NCBI GenBank assembly: GCA_037179335.1
Contig: JAKZHN010000007.1
Location: 1,178,001 to 1,242,000, forward strand
Origin: Cyclaneusma minus
Taxonomy: Eukaryota > Ascomycota > Leotiomycetes > Marthamycetales > Marthamycetaceae
Reading direction: 5' to 3'
DNA: 64,000 nucleotides
Shown: piece by piece, positions 30,865 to 41,899 of the stretch
Position numbering within the stretch: position 1 is the first letter of the stretch
Layout: every line of letters begins with the position of its first letter
Translations under genes and position numbers: made by a program
Notes under the pieces: model-generated
Told to the model about the DNA's origin: nothing
The model's database searches: none
The model's input: only the letters and a program-made list of their open reading frames with translations

Positions 30865-32471
30865 TCGGGGAATGTGACGAAGTAATGTATTGTACACGGT
30901 TGGCCACTCCAGAGCAGGGGAAAGCGGCCCCTAAGTCTCTGCTCAGAACACCAGTCAGGTGTGTTACTGGCATATGCAGCGCACTCACTGCACGTGTAAG
31001 ATAGTCGTGGATAAATAATGAACAAAAAGTACTTGCGAATGCGAAATACTCAAGTCATATTATTGACTTTGCAAGTTTTGTCTTTCATTTATGTTTTACC
31101 TTGCACCCAAAGTCTTGAAATTTTGAGCGGTGCAATTTGGCTATAATTATAAAACCCGCATAGAATACTCAATATTTATCTTACGATAATTGGGCGGTAA
31201 TTACCGCTTGCTAGGCTTTTTGACCTTTGTTTTGCAATTCTCTTTTAACAAGAAATAGCCATAAAAATTTGACACTATTTAACAGTTAAGCGAGAATAGA
31301 GGGAAATATTTCAAAATCAAAAACAAAGACAAAGAATTAGTATTAGAACGCAGACAGTTGGAGGCTGTTTCTTGTCCAATTTTGCTTAGTGACTTCAAAA
31401 GTCGAGATACTAAAAATAGTATCGCGTTAGTGGCTCTTGTCCAGCGGGACTGACTAAGCAAGCGGAGGGATTCAACCAATGAACAGCTGCAATTCGGGTG
31501 GTTTTTCATGGGCATGGGCCAATCAGGTTAACCCAAGCCATTGGCCGACTAACGGGTTACGATAGCAAGCTATTTTCTATGAATTAAAGCTTCTCGTATA
31601 CGAACTTGTTCGTTTACAAATATCACATAATAGAATTTAGCTTAAAGCCTTGTCGATATTAATAATATTGTGTTGGGGGATTTCGTACATAACAGTTCAT
31701 GCTCGTAATAAACCCATCATAGCTAGCCGGCCTCGATATCCACGTCAGAAGTTTCTTTCTGCGTCTATAAACCGGGCGAGCAGGCCTTGGCAAATCCCGT
31801 CGAAAAAAAATCGAAGAAAGGCGAGTCCGGTTCACCGTGGACGGTAGGAACTTCTATTGCGACGCAACTTACAGAGCCAAATCCCGAGATGCGAATGCAG
31901 GGGTATCTTAATGCAGCTGAATCCATCGCTCGTGGGCCTGACTCCGGAGAGGAAAAGAAATCGCGGCTATATTCGGATGGGCTTGTGCGATGTAAAAGTG
32001 GGTATTTGCGGGAGAACGAAGCGTTCTTAAGTTCAGGGGTCGAAGGAGTAGGAGTAGCAGGTTCAAGGTTGACGGGGTGTCCACCTACATCACCTGGAGC
32101 TTCTACTTCTGAAGGACATGCAATTCACAAGAAGAAATTCGACTGGGCCCAGAGTATCTTCATTGAAGCCAGAATCATGGGACCATCTCCAAGGCAATGT
32201 AGTGTGATTTTGAGGTGGCCGCTAAACCTGATGGATTCTGATAAAGCGTTGATGAGTCAACGGCAGTTTCAGTGACCGGACTTGGTCCGGTAAGCGATGA
32301 TATGTAAAGGGTGCTTTGAAGCCGAACGTCTCAGCCAGATAAAAAAGGCTTCACAGACCAGCAGCGGAGAAGAAAACGGTCTAGTCTGCTGACCACGGTG
32401 CCAAAATATCTGCCATGCATCTCTTTCGACACCGAATAGAGCAAAGCTTATGCTTTCGATCGCTGGTATTT
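30865..32471. other. 1.6-kb intergenic region with AT-rich core
   Basis: The stretch 31.02-31.70 kb is clearly richer in A/T than its surroundings, with long A- and T-rich words, and has no recognisable gene. It may be old repeat DNA mutated by RIP, but I cannot name the element. The frame 31787-32275 has no ATG and no family resemblance. Confidence 0.45.
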
Positions 32472-35250
32472 CTACAGGCGCTCACCCCCAAGTGGATAGG
32501 GCGCCGTGGCGTTCGCAGCTTGGCGGCTGAGCTCATCTTGCAACTCACCGTCAGAGTGTGACATACGTTCCGGAGAGCTGAGTTCATCGCGGTCCCCGTT
32601 TTCAGGCATATAAACACCCGCACCCCGGTCATTCGAAGTGCCATTGCCATTGCCATCGCCGTCGCCATCGCCATTGACAGGAGGCGTGGCATGAGTGCTA
32701 CTCTGCCGTGCATTTCGCAGCCTCGAGATTATCCCCCTAGGTGACGACCTGCCGTTGGAAGTGATGCGGATACCGTCACTCCTGACCTTCTCCAGTTCAA
32801 CCTCGAGCCTCAAAATCGCCTCAAAGGCCCTGCCGTCCTCTTCTTGAAGCCCTGTAACGGCTTTTAGAAAGTTGCCACGTATTTCTTCAAGAGCTTGCTC
32901 AAGCGAGGCGGCTTTCTCCTCTAGCGCGTTGGTCTCCTTCTGGCTGCGCTGATCGAGCGAGTTGACATTCTGCATGATGGTTCTGATGTTGCTTGCATTG
33001 GCGGTGGCCTCGCGGAGGTAAGGGAAGAAGGTCTCCAGCGATCGCATCATGGCATTGACCACGGGCTCGGTGGTCATGTTGTTCATCCTGATATCAATAC
33101 CGTGAACACCCATTTGAAGCGAGTTTATCTGGGCCTCCAGATGCTCGAATCTAGAATCGGGGTCGTACGCAGCATTTGCCTCAGCTCTCGCTACCGGTGC
33201 TTCAGGCCTGTTCTTCAACGCTTGCAGCTGGCTCTCAAGTCTCTCTTGCTGAGAAACCCGCTCCTTTGTTGCGTCGCGCAATTCTTGTGCATCTGCCGCC
33301 TGTTTGTTGGTTGCTTCCTTTACAACCTCGAGGTCGCGCTGGAGCTGCTCTAGCGTTTTCGTATGACATGTGACTGTGTTATCAAGGCTCTCGACTTCCT
33401 CACCCCAGGCTTGCTCGACCTTTCGCTGTGCTATTTCGGCCCTCTCAAGCTGCCCCTTGAGTTCTTCTATCCTGCTCACGGCATCTAGCTGGCCTTCCTC
33501 AAGCACTTTTACTTTCTCAGTCAGGCTGGTGAAGTCCCCAGACAGATTAGAGGAGGCAGTATTGGAATTGTGGGTAGCTGGCTGCTGGGTGATTTTGCGG
33601 CTAAGCGCATCAAGCTGTTGCTGAAATTCGTTTTTGATGATTGTCGTGTCCACTGATTTGGCTGGTGCAGATATATCGTCCACTCTTCGACCTAAGGCTG
33701 CCAAGCCGTTCTCTATGGAATCGATGCGCATAGTGGGTTGTGTCAGCATTTTCTCGGCGGATTCCTTGGTGACCTGCGATTGTTGGACGCTGCGTATCTG
33801 CCCCTGCATAGCCAATTTTGATTCATCGAGTTCTTTCTTCAAACCAGCTGCCGTCTTAGAGACTGCTTGGAATTGTGAAGAGATGTTCGCGACTTGCGAA
33901 GGAATCTCCGCGATTTTCCTGTCGTCGAATATCTTCTTCAGGGCAGCACTCCTGGTGTCTATGACATTCATGTTCTTGCTCAGAGCATCTAGGCGGGCAC
34001 TTAAACCACGTAGCTCGTTAGCCAGATGGTCTTCATGCGACTTCAGCTTGACCTCTAGTTCGCCGTTCCGGCGCTCGAGGTCTGTGATCTTTTCGTCCGA
34101 TTTCGAGTGCTTGGTTTCGAGTTCGGCGTTTTTCGCCTCTAGCGCTGCAAGGCGCTTTTCGATGGCGCTTGAAGGAATCGAGTCGGCAGATTGTCCCTGG
34201 CCAGCAATAACTCTGTTAACAAACGCCTCGGCCCATCTCTTCCCTTTTTGTTTCTCTGTGTTTAACTTCAGTTGCAAATCCTCGACAGACTTTTGCGCCT
34301 TATCTACGGCCTCTTCCTGCTTTTTCAGGGCACCAGGAAAATTCATTCCAGGTTTCCGAAGCTGGCGCAGATCCTCTTTTCGTCGGGCCAGTACTCCATG
34401 CGCCGTATCAAGTTGCGCTTGGAGAATTGGGTCTTTAGAGCTATAGTGAAGACTATAGAGGTACTCCTGTAGCGGGGTAGCTGGCGTATCGCGACTCGCA
34501 GGTATGGCTGCAGGCTGCTCTGAAGGTGTCGAGGGCGTTAGCATAGACGGCGATTCCATTTCGGTTTGCCTCGCAGGCTTCGTCGTGGTCATCATCGTTG
34601 TGCTCAGGACCGGTCTACTCGGGTCGATCACTTTGGGCAAACGCACTGCATCCGGCAGGCTTGCTTCTGATGCTCGGCGACTAGGCGCATCTGTCATGTC
34701 GACCGAGGGCCTTTTCGCAGGTGATTTTGACCTATTTGAAGCTCTTTTGGGCGATCTCGCTCTCTCACGGTCTGCTTGATGATCTCTGTCATGATAATCC
34801 CGCCTGACCGGTCGATCTGGACTCCTATCTCGACCTGATCTGGGGGAACGTTGTCGGGACGGAGGAGAACGACGAGAGTCTCGATTGGATATGGTGCTGT
34901 CTCTTCTATTGGAATCGTGACGGCTATGATGATCGGATGCCGGTGACCGCTTTCTCTTTTTCGGTGACGTCGGGGTATAGGTATCTATTTTGGCAAGCAC
35001 CATGATAATGAGTATTGTGAACGAGGATGTTTCCAGAAGCGCAAGAGTGAAGACGGTTAGACAGTCGGGAAAGCAAGACTCGCATGATGAGGTAGCAAGC
35101 GCATACAAAGGCGACAATACAAGGAGTGTAGCTTCGGTCAGTGCAAGGAAATTGAGCGTGTGCTCACGTACCGCTACCGCGGGGATCGCGTTCATGGCGC
35201 CGGCCAGGATCAGAGGGCGACGGCCTCCTTCGGTCCCTGTTGAAGTCCAT
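32472..35250 (-). CDS. Unknown RS/charged N-terminal, long coiled-coil protein
   Basis: Exons are 35172..35250 and 32472..34984. The 187-nt intron (donor GTACGT, acceptor AAATAG) joins GGTAGC-GAT, so the protein starts MDFNRDRRRPSPSDPGRRHE and continues DTYTPTSPKKRKRSP. The product is 863 aa. Residues 1-140 are rich in Arg/Ser/Asp with SR-like dipeptides and the nuclear-type KKRKR. Residues 230-790 are mostly predicted coiled coil (repeated Lys/Glu/Leu/Ala heptads). The C-terminus is Gly/Asp/Asn-rich (GDGDGDGNGNG). I do not recognise the family. A nuclear, RNA- or chromatin-linked scaffold role is only suggested by composition. A GTGAGC near the end could be a further donor, so the last residues are uncertain. 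Confidence 0.78.
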
Positions 35251-36249
35251 GACTGTGGGTAACAGGAAGGACCATGTGCAATTGCACAAGTCTGAGTCCT
35301 GCGCAGGCGCTTTTCAGAGCAAGACGTAGTCGCCCGTCATTGTACGATGAGAGGGACGGAACGGCGATTGAGGTTGGCAGTCTGGCGGAGATAGAGGTAA
35401 AACTCCGAGGGCAGGTTGATGCGGATTGCAGGCTGGGTAGGCGAAGGGCGGGTGAGGCAAACGAGGCAGAGGAAAGGAGGAGGGATAGTGGGGAGGGCCG
35501 AGGGAGAGGCAGGCTTTTATATGGGGGAGACGCGTTCAAGACCAAATGGGAAAAAAAGATGTGAACGAGTCGCTTTTTGGCAGTCGATGTTGCAGCGATC
35601 TCCTGGGCTGCAACAACGTGGGACCCCAGCTGCAGCAATGTGCTGGCGCCTTTAATTCAGCACCTACATGACTGTCCTCATAAAGTATACTCTGAGCCGG
35701 CAATGGTTATGCTACAATTGCTCGGGCGTGGAGGCTCGGTGAACGTGGAGCAGTGATTGCTACCTATACTCCATTGATGTTAACGAGTAGGTAGGTACTA
35801 GAGATGCCTTTGATAAACAAACGCGATCACGGGTCCAATATTAATGGTGATTAGGCAATCATTATTAATCAAATTAAACAACATCTCGGTATATTAGAGC
35901 TACTGTCTGTTCAAGACCCGAGAACAGCTTGTACTGATATCTGATGTATGCTGTGGCCGCGAAAGAACTGAAGCCTCGCCGTTAAGATTTGAACATCGGA
36001 TAGTGAAGTAACCTTCTTCCTTCACCCCCCGGCACCACCTGCAGTTTTTACGCTCAAGCAAGCAGGGACGGCACACAGCGTTGCACGCGCCAATCGACAA
36101 TTGTTTTAGCTGAGACCCGTGGACCCTTGCTGCAAGCCGGGGTAACGCGACTCCAGCTGCGAGAAGGCTGAAGGATCTGTTGCGACGCGACTGAGCTTCT
36201 TCCAACGACACTTCACTTCAAACCACCACCGACTCCGACATCCGACACT
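35251..36249. other. Divergent promoter region, coiled-coil gene and RVB2
   Basis: About 1 kb between two divergent genes. A TATA-like word faces the coiled-coil gene at 35514-35522. The remainder, including an A/T-rich part near 35.8-35.9 kb, shows nothing further. Confidence 0.45.
35514..35522 (-). promoter_or_regulatory. TATA-like element of the coiled-coil gene
   Basis: The minus strand reads ATATAAAAG, about 265 bases upstream of the ATG at 35250, a plausible distance for a fungal core promoter. No other support. Confidence 0.35.
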
Positions 36250-37721
36250 ATGGCCGCCCAGATCTCGACCGTCCCCCAGGCCAAGGAGGTCAGGGGCATG
36301 AACCTCATCGCCGCCCACTCGCACATCCGGGGCCTGGGCGTCGATGCCGATTCCCTCGAGCCTCGCGCAAACTCGCAGGGCCTGGTGGGACAAGAGAAGG
36401 CGAGAAAGGCTGCTGCTGTCATTCTCGAGATGGTCAAGCAGGGAAAGATAGCTGGCCGAGCCATTCTCATCGCCGGTCCCCCGAGGTAGGCCTTGTTCCG
36501 TCTGGCTTTTGGTCCACAGCTCTAGCATGCTAATGCTACCATAGCACCGGCAAGACTGCAATTGCAATGGGTATGGCCCAGTCCCTAGGATCCGACGTTC
36601 CCTTCACAATGCTCGCCTCCTCCGAGATCTTCTCCCTCGAAATGTCCAAGACCGAAGCTCTCACCCAAGCCTTCCGCAAATCCATCGGCGTCCGGATAAA
36701 AGAAGAAAGCGAAATGATAGAAGGCGAGGTCGTCGAAATCCAGATCGACCGCAGCGTGACCGGAGTTGCCAAGCAGGGCAAGCTTACCATCAAAACCACC
36801 GACATGGAAACCATCTACGACATGGGCACCAAGATGCTGGACTCCATGAACAAAGAGCGCGTCGTTGCTGGCGACATCATATCCATCGATAAATCCTCCG
36901 GCAAGATCAGCAAATTAGGGCGCTCGTGGGGCCGTTCCCGCGAATACGATGCTATGGGCCAGGACACGAAATTCATTACCTGTCCCGAGGGCGAGCTGCA
37001 GAAGCGCAAGGAAGTCGTCCACACCGTCAGCCTGCACGAAATCGATGTTATCAACTCGCGGACCCAGGGTTTTCTGGCTCTGTTCTCCGGTGACACGGGC
37101 GAAATCCGCAGCGAAGTGCGAGATCAGATCAACACGAAGGTGGGCGAGTGGAAGGAAGAGGGCAAGGCCGAGATCGTACCCGGCGTGCTCTTCATCGATG
37201 AAGTCCACATGCTCGACATTGAATGTTTCTCCTACATCAATCGCGCGCTCGAAGACGAACTCGCACCTATCGTCATTATGGCTAGCAACCGTGGCCATTC
37301 CCGCATCCGCGGCACCGACTACAGAAGCCCCCACGGTCTGCCCGTTGACTTCCTGGACCGAGTTGTAATTGTATCCACGCATCCATACGGCAAAGAAGAA
37401 TTGCAGCAGATTCTTTCCATCCGGGCCTCCGAGGAAGAAGTCGACATCTCACCAAATGCACTAGCTCTGCTTACGAAGATTGGTGTAGAGACGGGACTGA
37501 GATATGCAAGTAACCTGATTACGACGTCACAGCTCATCGCAGCTAAGAGGAGGGCAAAGCAGGTGGATGTTGAGGATGTCCAGAGGAGCTTCGGCCTCTT
37601 TCTAGATCAGGCAAGGAGTGTTAAGTTTGTGACGGACTTTGAGAAGAGGCTGATTGGGGAGGATGGGACTGTGAGCCTGCAGGTCACAAATGGGCATGGG
37701 GATGCTATGGAGCTCTCTTGA
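36250..37721 (+). CDS. RVB2: RuvB-like AAA+ ATPase 2 (Rvb2/Reptin)
   Basis: Exons are 36250..36485 and 36545..37721; the 59-nt intron (GTAGGC donor, CATAG acceptor) splits the Walker A motif GPPSTGKT at the Ser codon. The product is 470 aa, the usual length. The OB-fold domain II insertion (EGEVVEIQIDRSVTG onward) is followed by Walker B LFIDEVHMLD and the sensor/arginine region. With Rvb1 it forms the hetero-hexamer used by INO80, SWR1, R2TP and snoRNP assembly. It is convergent with the GYF-domain gene, whose stop lies about 230 bases away. Confidence 0.97.
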
Positions 37722-37951
37722 TTCCACCTGCAGATACTGAATTTGATGCATCTGGTTTAGCGTGTCATGATCTGTACGATAGAGACAGGGGAAGCCGGCG
37801 CTACGGAAAAGCAACTGTGCAGGATTGGGCAAAAACTGGTCAGGTAGAAGTCGGTTGCTTACGAAACGCCCACGATCAATCACTAATGTAAAAAATGTTC
37901 TTTTGAAAGCCAATAAACAAGGTTGGGTATCATTTGGTTGCTTCAGTATCA

Positions 37952-39397
37952 TCAAAACTCGACAACTCGGCTCCATGGGCCCTCGTCGCCCACTCTCCTG
38001 AACTCAACACCCTCACCAAAGTATCCAGCATCCTGCCATGCAGCCATAGTCGCTCCGTCAAAAGGACCTTGTTTCGCTCCGTCCCGTCCATCGGTCCACT
38101 TATATTCCCACATCTTAACTGGCCTTTCACCATTCGCTGCAGCCTCTTGTTCTTTTTCCGGTGGCTCTACCCAATCTTCCCCCGTCTCTCTGCGGTACTG
38201 TCTGATAAGCATTTCCCTCTCCTGCTCATAAATCTCAGTCTGCCCCCGTGTGAGCAGCTGATCCGCCGCTCCTGTGATAGCATTCACCGCCTCCCTAATC
38301 CGCACTTGCTCCGGGTCTTCTGCTACTTTCGGTGCATCCACATCCATAGCATCTTCTGCCTTCTGCTGCTTTTTCAGCTTCCACTTGGGCACCTTTTTGG
38401 TTTTCGTCTGGCCTCTTCCTAATCTTGCAAGGGCTTCTAGCACCGATTCGCCCTTCTCAAGCCGTAGAATGAGAGTTTTCAATATATCACCTGTCAACAT
38501 GGCATCGTCCTCCAGCATCTTTTTCCGTCGCTCGGCTTCGCGCTTCTCGTGAGCTTCGGCGGCTTTCTTCATGTCTTTCTTGCTGACCCCTTCGAGCCAG
38601 CTATCATGCACAGCATCGGGATCGCCAGCCTTGCGAACAAAGTTGCCGGCTTCGTCGAAACGGCCTTCTTCTTGCTCGGCCTTCATGTTAAAAGCATCGA
38701 CTTTAGGCGCATTCCTCTTCAGACCGCCTGCACCGACTTCCTCGTCAATGTCTTCTTCTTGCGCTGCCAGTGCGGCATCCTCCTCGTCATCGCTGCTTTC
38801 CCTCTCATCGTCCATAGCTCGTGCTGGGAGCTTGCCGTTGGGATCTAGAGCGAAGTTCGCAGATATGTGACCACCGCTTTTGCTGCCTGCCACAGCGCCT
38901 TCGATTTCGTCTTCGTCCAGGAAATGCACGGCCTTCTTCTTGCCGGCTCTGACTTCGCTTTTGTCTTCGTCGCCATCCGCATTCTCTTCATCCAAGTCGG
39001 CGAACATATCAGCATCTTCCTCCATCTGCGTCTTCTGATGACGCCCGTTCCTCGCCTTGCCATTCGCACCGTAGTCGTCTAATTGTTCGAATAGATTAGG
39101 ATCGCCTTTGCCTTTGGCACGTTCAGCAGCGCGCGCATCGAAGCCCTCATTGTCGGAATCCGAATCGTAGCCGTCGAGATTGACAGCGCCGCGCTTGGCA
39201 CTGGCGCCGCTTCCGCCAATGACATCAGCGTCGAGGACAGCGTCTTCCTCAGGAGCGTCAGGGGCGAGGGCTGAGGGATTCCGCACATCGAAGCGTGGTT
39301 TCTTGTTATCGGGCTCGTCGGCAGTGTGGTGATGGGTTCTTGCGAATTCCTCGCCAGCTCGTTTTGGGCGTGCAGCAGCGTAGCGCGAGGAAGACAT
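37952..39397 (-). CDS. Lin1/CD2BP2-like GYF-domain protein (U5 snRNP-associated)
   Basis: This single-exon gene encodes 481 aa. The C-terminal GYF domain spans about residues 425-481 (MWEYKWTDG, QGPFDGATMAAWQDAGYFGEG). The rest is acidic and Lys/Asp/Glu-rich, typical of CD2BP2 (U5-52K)/Lin1, which binds the Prp8-Prp6 part of the U5/tri-snRNP and leaves before splicing. The start at 39397 has a clean ATG with MSSSRYAAARPKRAG. It is divergent from UFD1, with about 420 bases between starts. Confidence 0.9.
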   Translation of the reverse strand: MSSSRYAAARPKRAGEEFARTHHHTADEPDNKKPRFDVRNPSALAPDAPEEDAVLDADVIGGSGASAKRGAVNLDGYDSDSDNEGFDARAAERAKGKGDPNLFEQLDDYGANGKARNGRHQKTQMEEDADMFADLDEENADGDEDKSEVRAGKKKAVHFLDEDEIEGAVAGSKSGGHISANFALDPNGKLPARAMDDERESSDDEEDAALAAQEEDIDEEVGAGGLKRNAPKVDAFNMKAEQEEGRFDEAGNFVRKAGDPDAVHDSWLEGVSKKDMKKAAEAHEKREAERRKKMLEDDAMLTGDILKTLILRLEKGESVLEALARLGRGQTKTKKVPKWKLKKQQKAEDAMDVDAPKVAEDPEQVRIREAVNAITGAADQLLTRGQTEIYEQEREMLIRQYRRETGEDWVEPPEKEQEAAANGERPVKMWEYKWTDGRDGAKQGPFDGATMAAWQDAGYFGEGVEFRRVGDEGPWSRVVEF

Positions 39398-39818
39398 GGT
39401 TGTAGGAGTGCCTAAGACATAGACGGGATTCGGGCAGACAAGTTGGCGCTCAACCGTGGAGCTGCGGAAATGGTCTTTTCGAAAGATCGAGTAGGCGATG
39501 TGAGTGAGTGTGTAAATAACTGAAGTGGGTGGTGCAACAAGTCATCACTAAAGGTAGCTTCAAACTGGAGTGCAGTCCTTCCTTATCCACGTTCAGCCGG
39601 GCCGCCAGATTTTCCGCTAGGCTCTTCTAGCTGCGTCATTCGCCGCGAGCTCACCTGCTCCACTCACTTCCCAAGCTCCCTGATACTTAAATAAATCCAC
39701 GCCTCTCCAGATCCCTTTGAGAGCGCCCGCTTCTTCTTCACCGAAGTCCTTCTGGTGCCTGCAATTTGGAAGCCAACCCGTCTCCACACCCAACTCCAGA
39801 GCCCCGCAACCCGCAGCC
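39398..39818. other. Divergent promoter region, GYF gene and UFD1
   Basis: About 420 bases between the two start codons, probably a shared promoter. No specific motif is claimed. Confidence 0.4.
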
Positions 39819-41072
39819 ATGGTATGCTGCATCAGAATCCCTTGCGCGCCTCGTGCCACTGCTGACTGCACCACCTAGGCCTTCCAAGGATACTACGACG
39901 GCGATGATCCCATGCAGATGTACAATATGCTTCGCGCCGGCGGCGCTATGCGTGGCGCGCCCCAGCGACGTTTCGACGAATACTACCGCTGCTATCCTAC
40001 CGCCATGATGCCAGGTCCCGACCGACCGCATCTGAACTACGGCTCTAAGATGATCATGCCGCCATCAGCCCTCGACAAGCTCACCAGGCTCCACATCACC
40101 TATCCCATGCTCTTCGAGCTCGTTAATGGTAGCAAGGAGCGGATGACCCATGCTGGTGTGCTGGAATTCGTGGCCGAGGAGGGGAAGATCTACCTGCCCA
40201 ACTGGATGATGCAATCTCTGCTTCTCGAAGTCGGAGACCTCGTTCAGATCAAAAGCACCGATTTACCACAAGCCACCCTTGTGAAGCTACAGCCCCAATC
40301 CGTCGATTTCCTGGAGATCAGTGACCCGAAAGCCGTCCTCGAGAATACCTTCCGGAACTTCGCGACTCTCACGAAAGGCGACACTTTCAGCTTTGAATAC
40401 AACGACACCGTGTACGATGTGGCAGTATTGGAGGTCAAGCCCGAGACGGCGAAGATGGGTGTCTGCATGATCGAGACAGATGTTGAGGTCGATTTTGCCG
40501 CCCCAATAGGCTACGTCGAACCAGAAAGGAACAAGGGCAGCGGAACCAGCACTCCAAGGAGCGGTGCAGGCTTGCCGTCCGGCGGGCTGCTTCACAGCCA
40601 AGGTACCATGGCGCAGGCCATAAACTACGATGCCATTGCACCATCATCCACCTCGGCCGCTGCAGGTGCCAAGGCTGTCTCTTCCAATTTCTTGCTAGGT
40701 GGGCAGAAGCTCAACGCGAAGAAAGGAAGCAAAGCGCCTACGCCAAAAGCTTCTACACCCGTTGCCGGCACCTCCACAAACCCCACAGTCAAAGCACCTA
40801 TCCGTCGAACGAACGGCCCTCAGCCCCTCCGGCTCCCGCCTAACAAGCTTTTCTTCGGCTACGAGGTCAAGCCTGTCAAGACGCAAGCTGACAAGGACGA
40901 GGAGAATGCGGACGCGAGGCAGCCGCAGTTTGTAGGTCAAGGTCAAACTCTGCGAGGAGGCCCTACGAAACGACCTGCCGAAGAGAAGTCCCAGACCCCT
41001 GAAAAGCCGGAGAAGAAGCCGGAGAAGAAGCCGGACAGTGGAGGACGAAGGTTGGACGGAAAGGGTGCCTAG
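39819..41072 (+). CDS. UFD1: Ubiquitin fusion degradation protein 1 (Ufd1)
   Basis: The first coding exon is only the ATG (39819..39821); a 57-nt intron (GTATGC donor, CTGAC branch, CCTAG) follows, then 39879..41072. The product is 398 aa, starting MAFQGYYDGDDPMQMYNML. The double-psi beta-barrel domain (PRRRFDEYYRCYP region, MIMPPSALDKLTRLHI, YLPNWMMQSLLLEVGD) is complete, and a Pro/Lys-rich tail carries the Npl4/Cdc48-binding region. With Npl4 it recruits Cdc48/p97 to ubiquitinated substrates in ERAD and nuclear turnover. Without the intron the first in-frame ATG would be at 39912 and would drop 12 residues before MQMYNML. Confidence 0.93.
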
Positions 41073-41899
41073 ATTTATCCTCCGGGAGGACCAATGGCGT
41101 TTTGGGGGTGGGCTCATATGGTAACTCGGCATGATGGCAATTCAGTTGGAGCGAGGCGTTCCGTTGTTCATGGTCCCATTGAGATTCGCACGGTTTGCTC
41201 AAAATTCAAACAAATCACCGAATATGCTTCCATCTGACCGTTGAAATCGATGGCAAAAACAGAGCATTTGGCTGAAGACCGGACACTGACAGACATTTTT
41301 AGAACATTATCATGTTGGGATCTGCTGTTTTAAGCCAGTACTAGCATCACCAGTGCACCACGGACGGCCTGACGTCTTCCTACATTGGCGACTTCATTTT
41401 AGCTTAGTCGTCAACGCTTCCGATGATCACTTTATCAATGACGGATCAAGAAACGATAGGGCTGATGGAACGCAGAATCCTCGCATCCTCTACTCAGAAG
41501 TTAGGTGTATAATCCTAATTTCTAAATATGCATACTTACCCATAAACATGTATCTGGACCATTTGATAAAACGGATTCAAGTCATATTTTTAGTTTCGAT
41601 GGTCACAGTCGCTCCGAATTGTGAAGAGACTACATAGGCGGTCTTGGCTGCCAGCCTTGTAGAACTATATGTAGCCTCGCCATAACAATTGAAAATTCAA
41701 CCCCGGACTTCACGAGAATTCCAATCGCCGTAGAGCCATGCGCCGACAGCGACTGTCGCCCAGCCTTATCTACTGTCAATTGGCGCAATGAGTTCCAGGT
41801 ATCAGACGACGACGCTACGCCGAGATCCGCCCCGATTGAGGCGTGAAGAACAAGAACGAACAAGCCGCATATCTCGATGACAGCAAAATCAAATCCACC
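41073..41899. other. Intergenic between UFD1 and the PPTase gene
   Basis: Both genes run on the plus strand. The stretch should contain the UFD1 3' UTR and the PPTase promoter. A tRNA-T-arm-like word near 41.70 kb does not extend into a tRNA fold. Confidence 0.4.

Noticed and set aside
31787..32275. 162-codon ORF
   Set aside because: It starts at TTG, has no ATG, no splice support and no resemblance to a family.
41696..41730. T-arm-like word near 41.70 kb
   Set aside because: No acceptor, D or anticodon arm can be formed around it.
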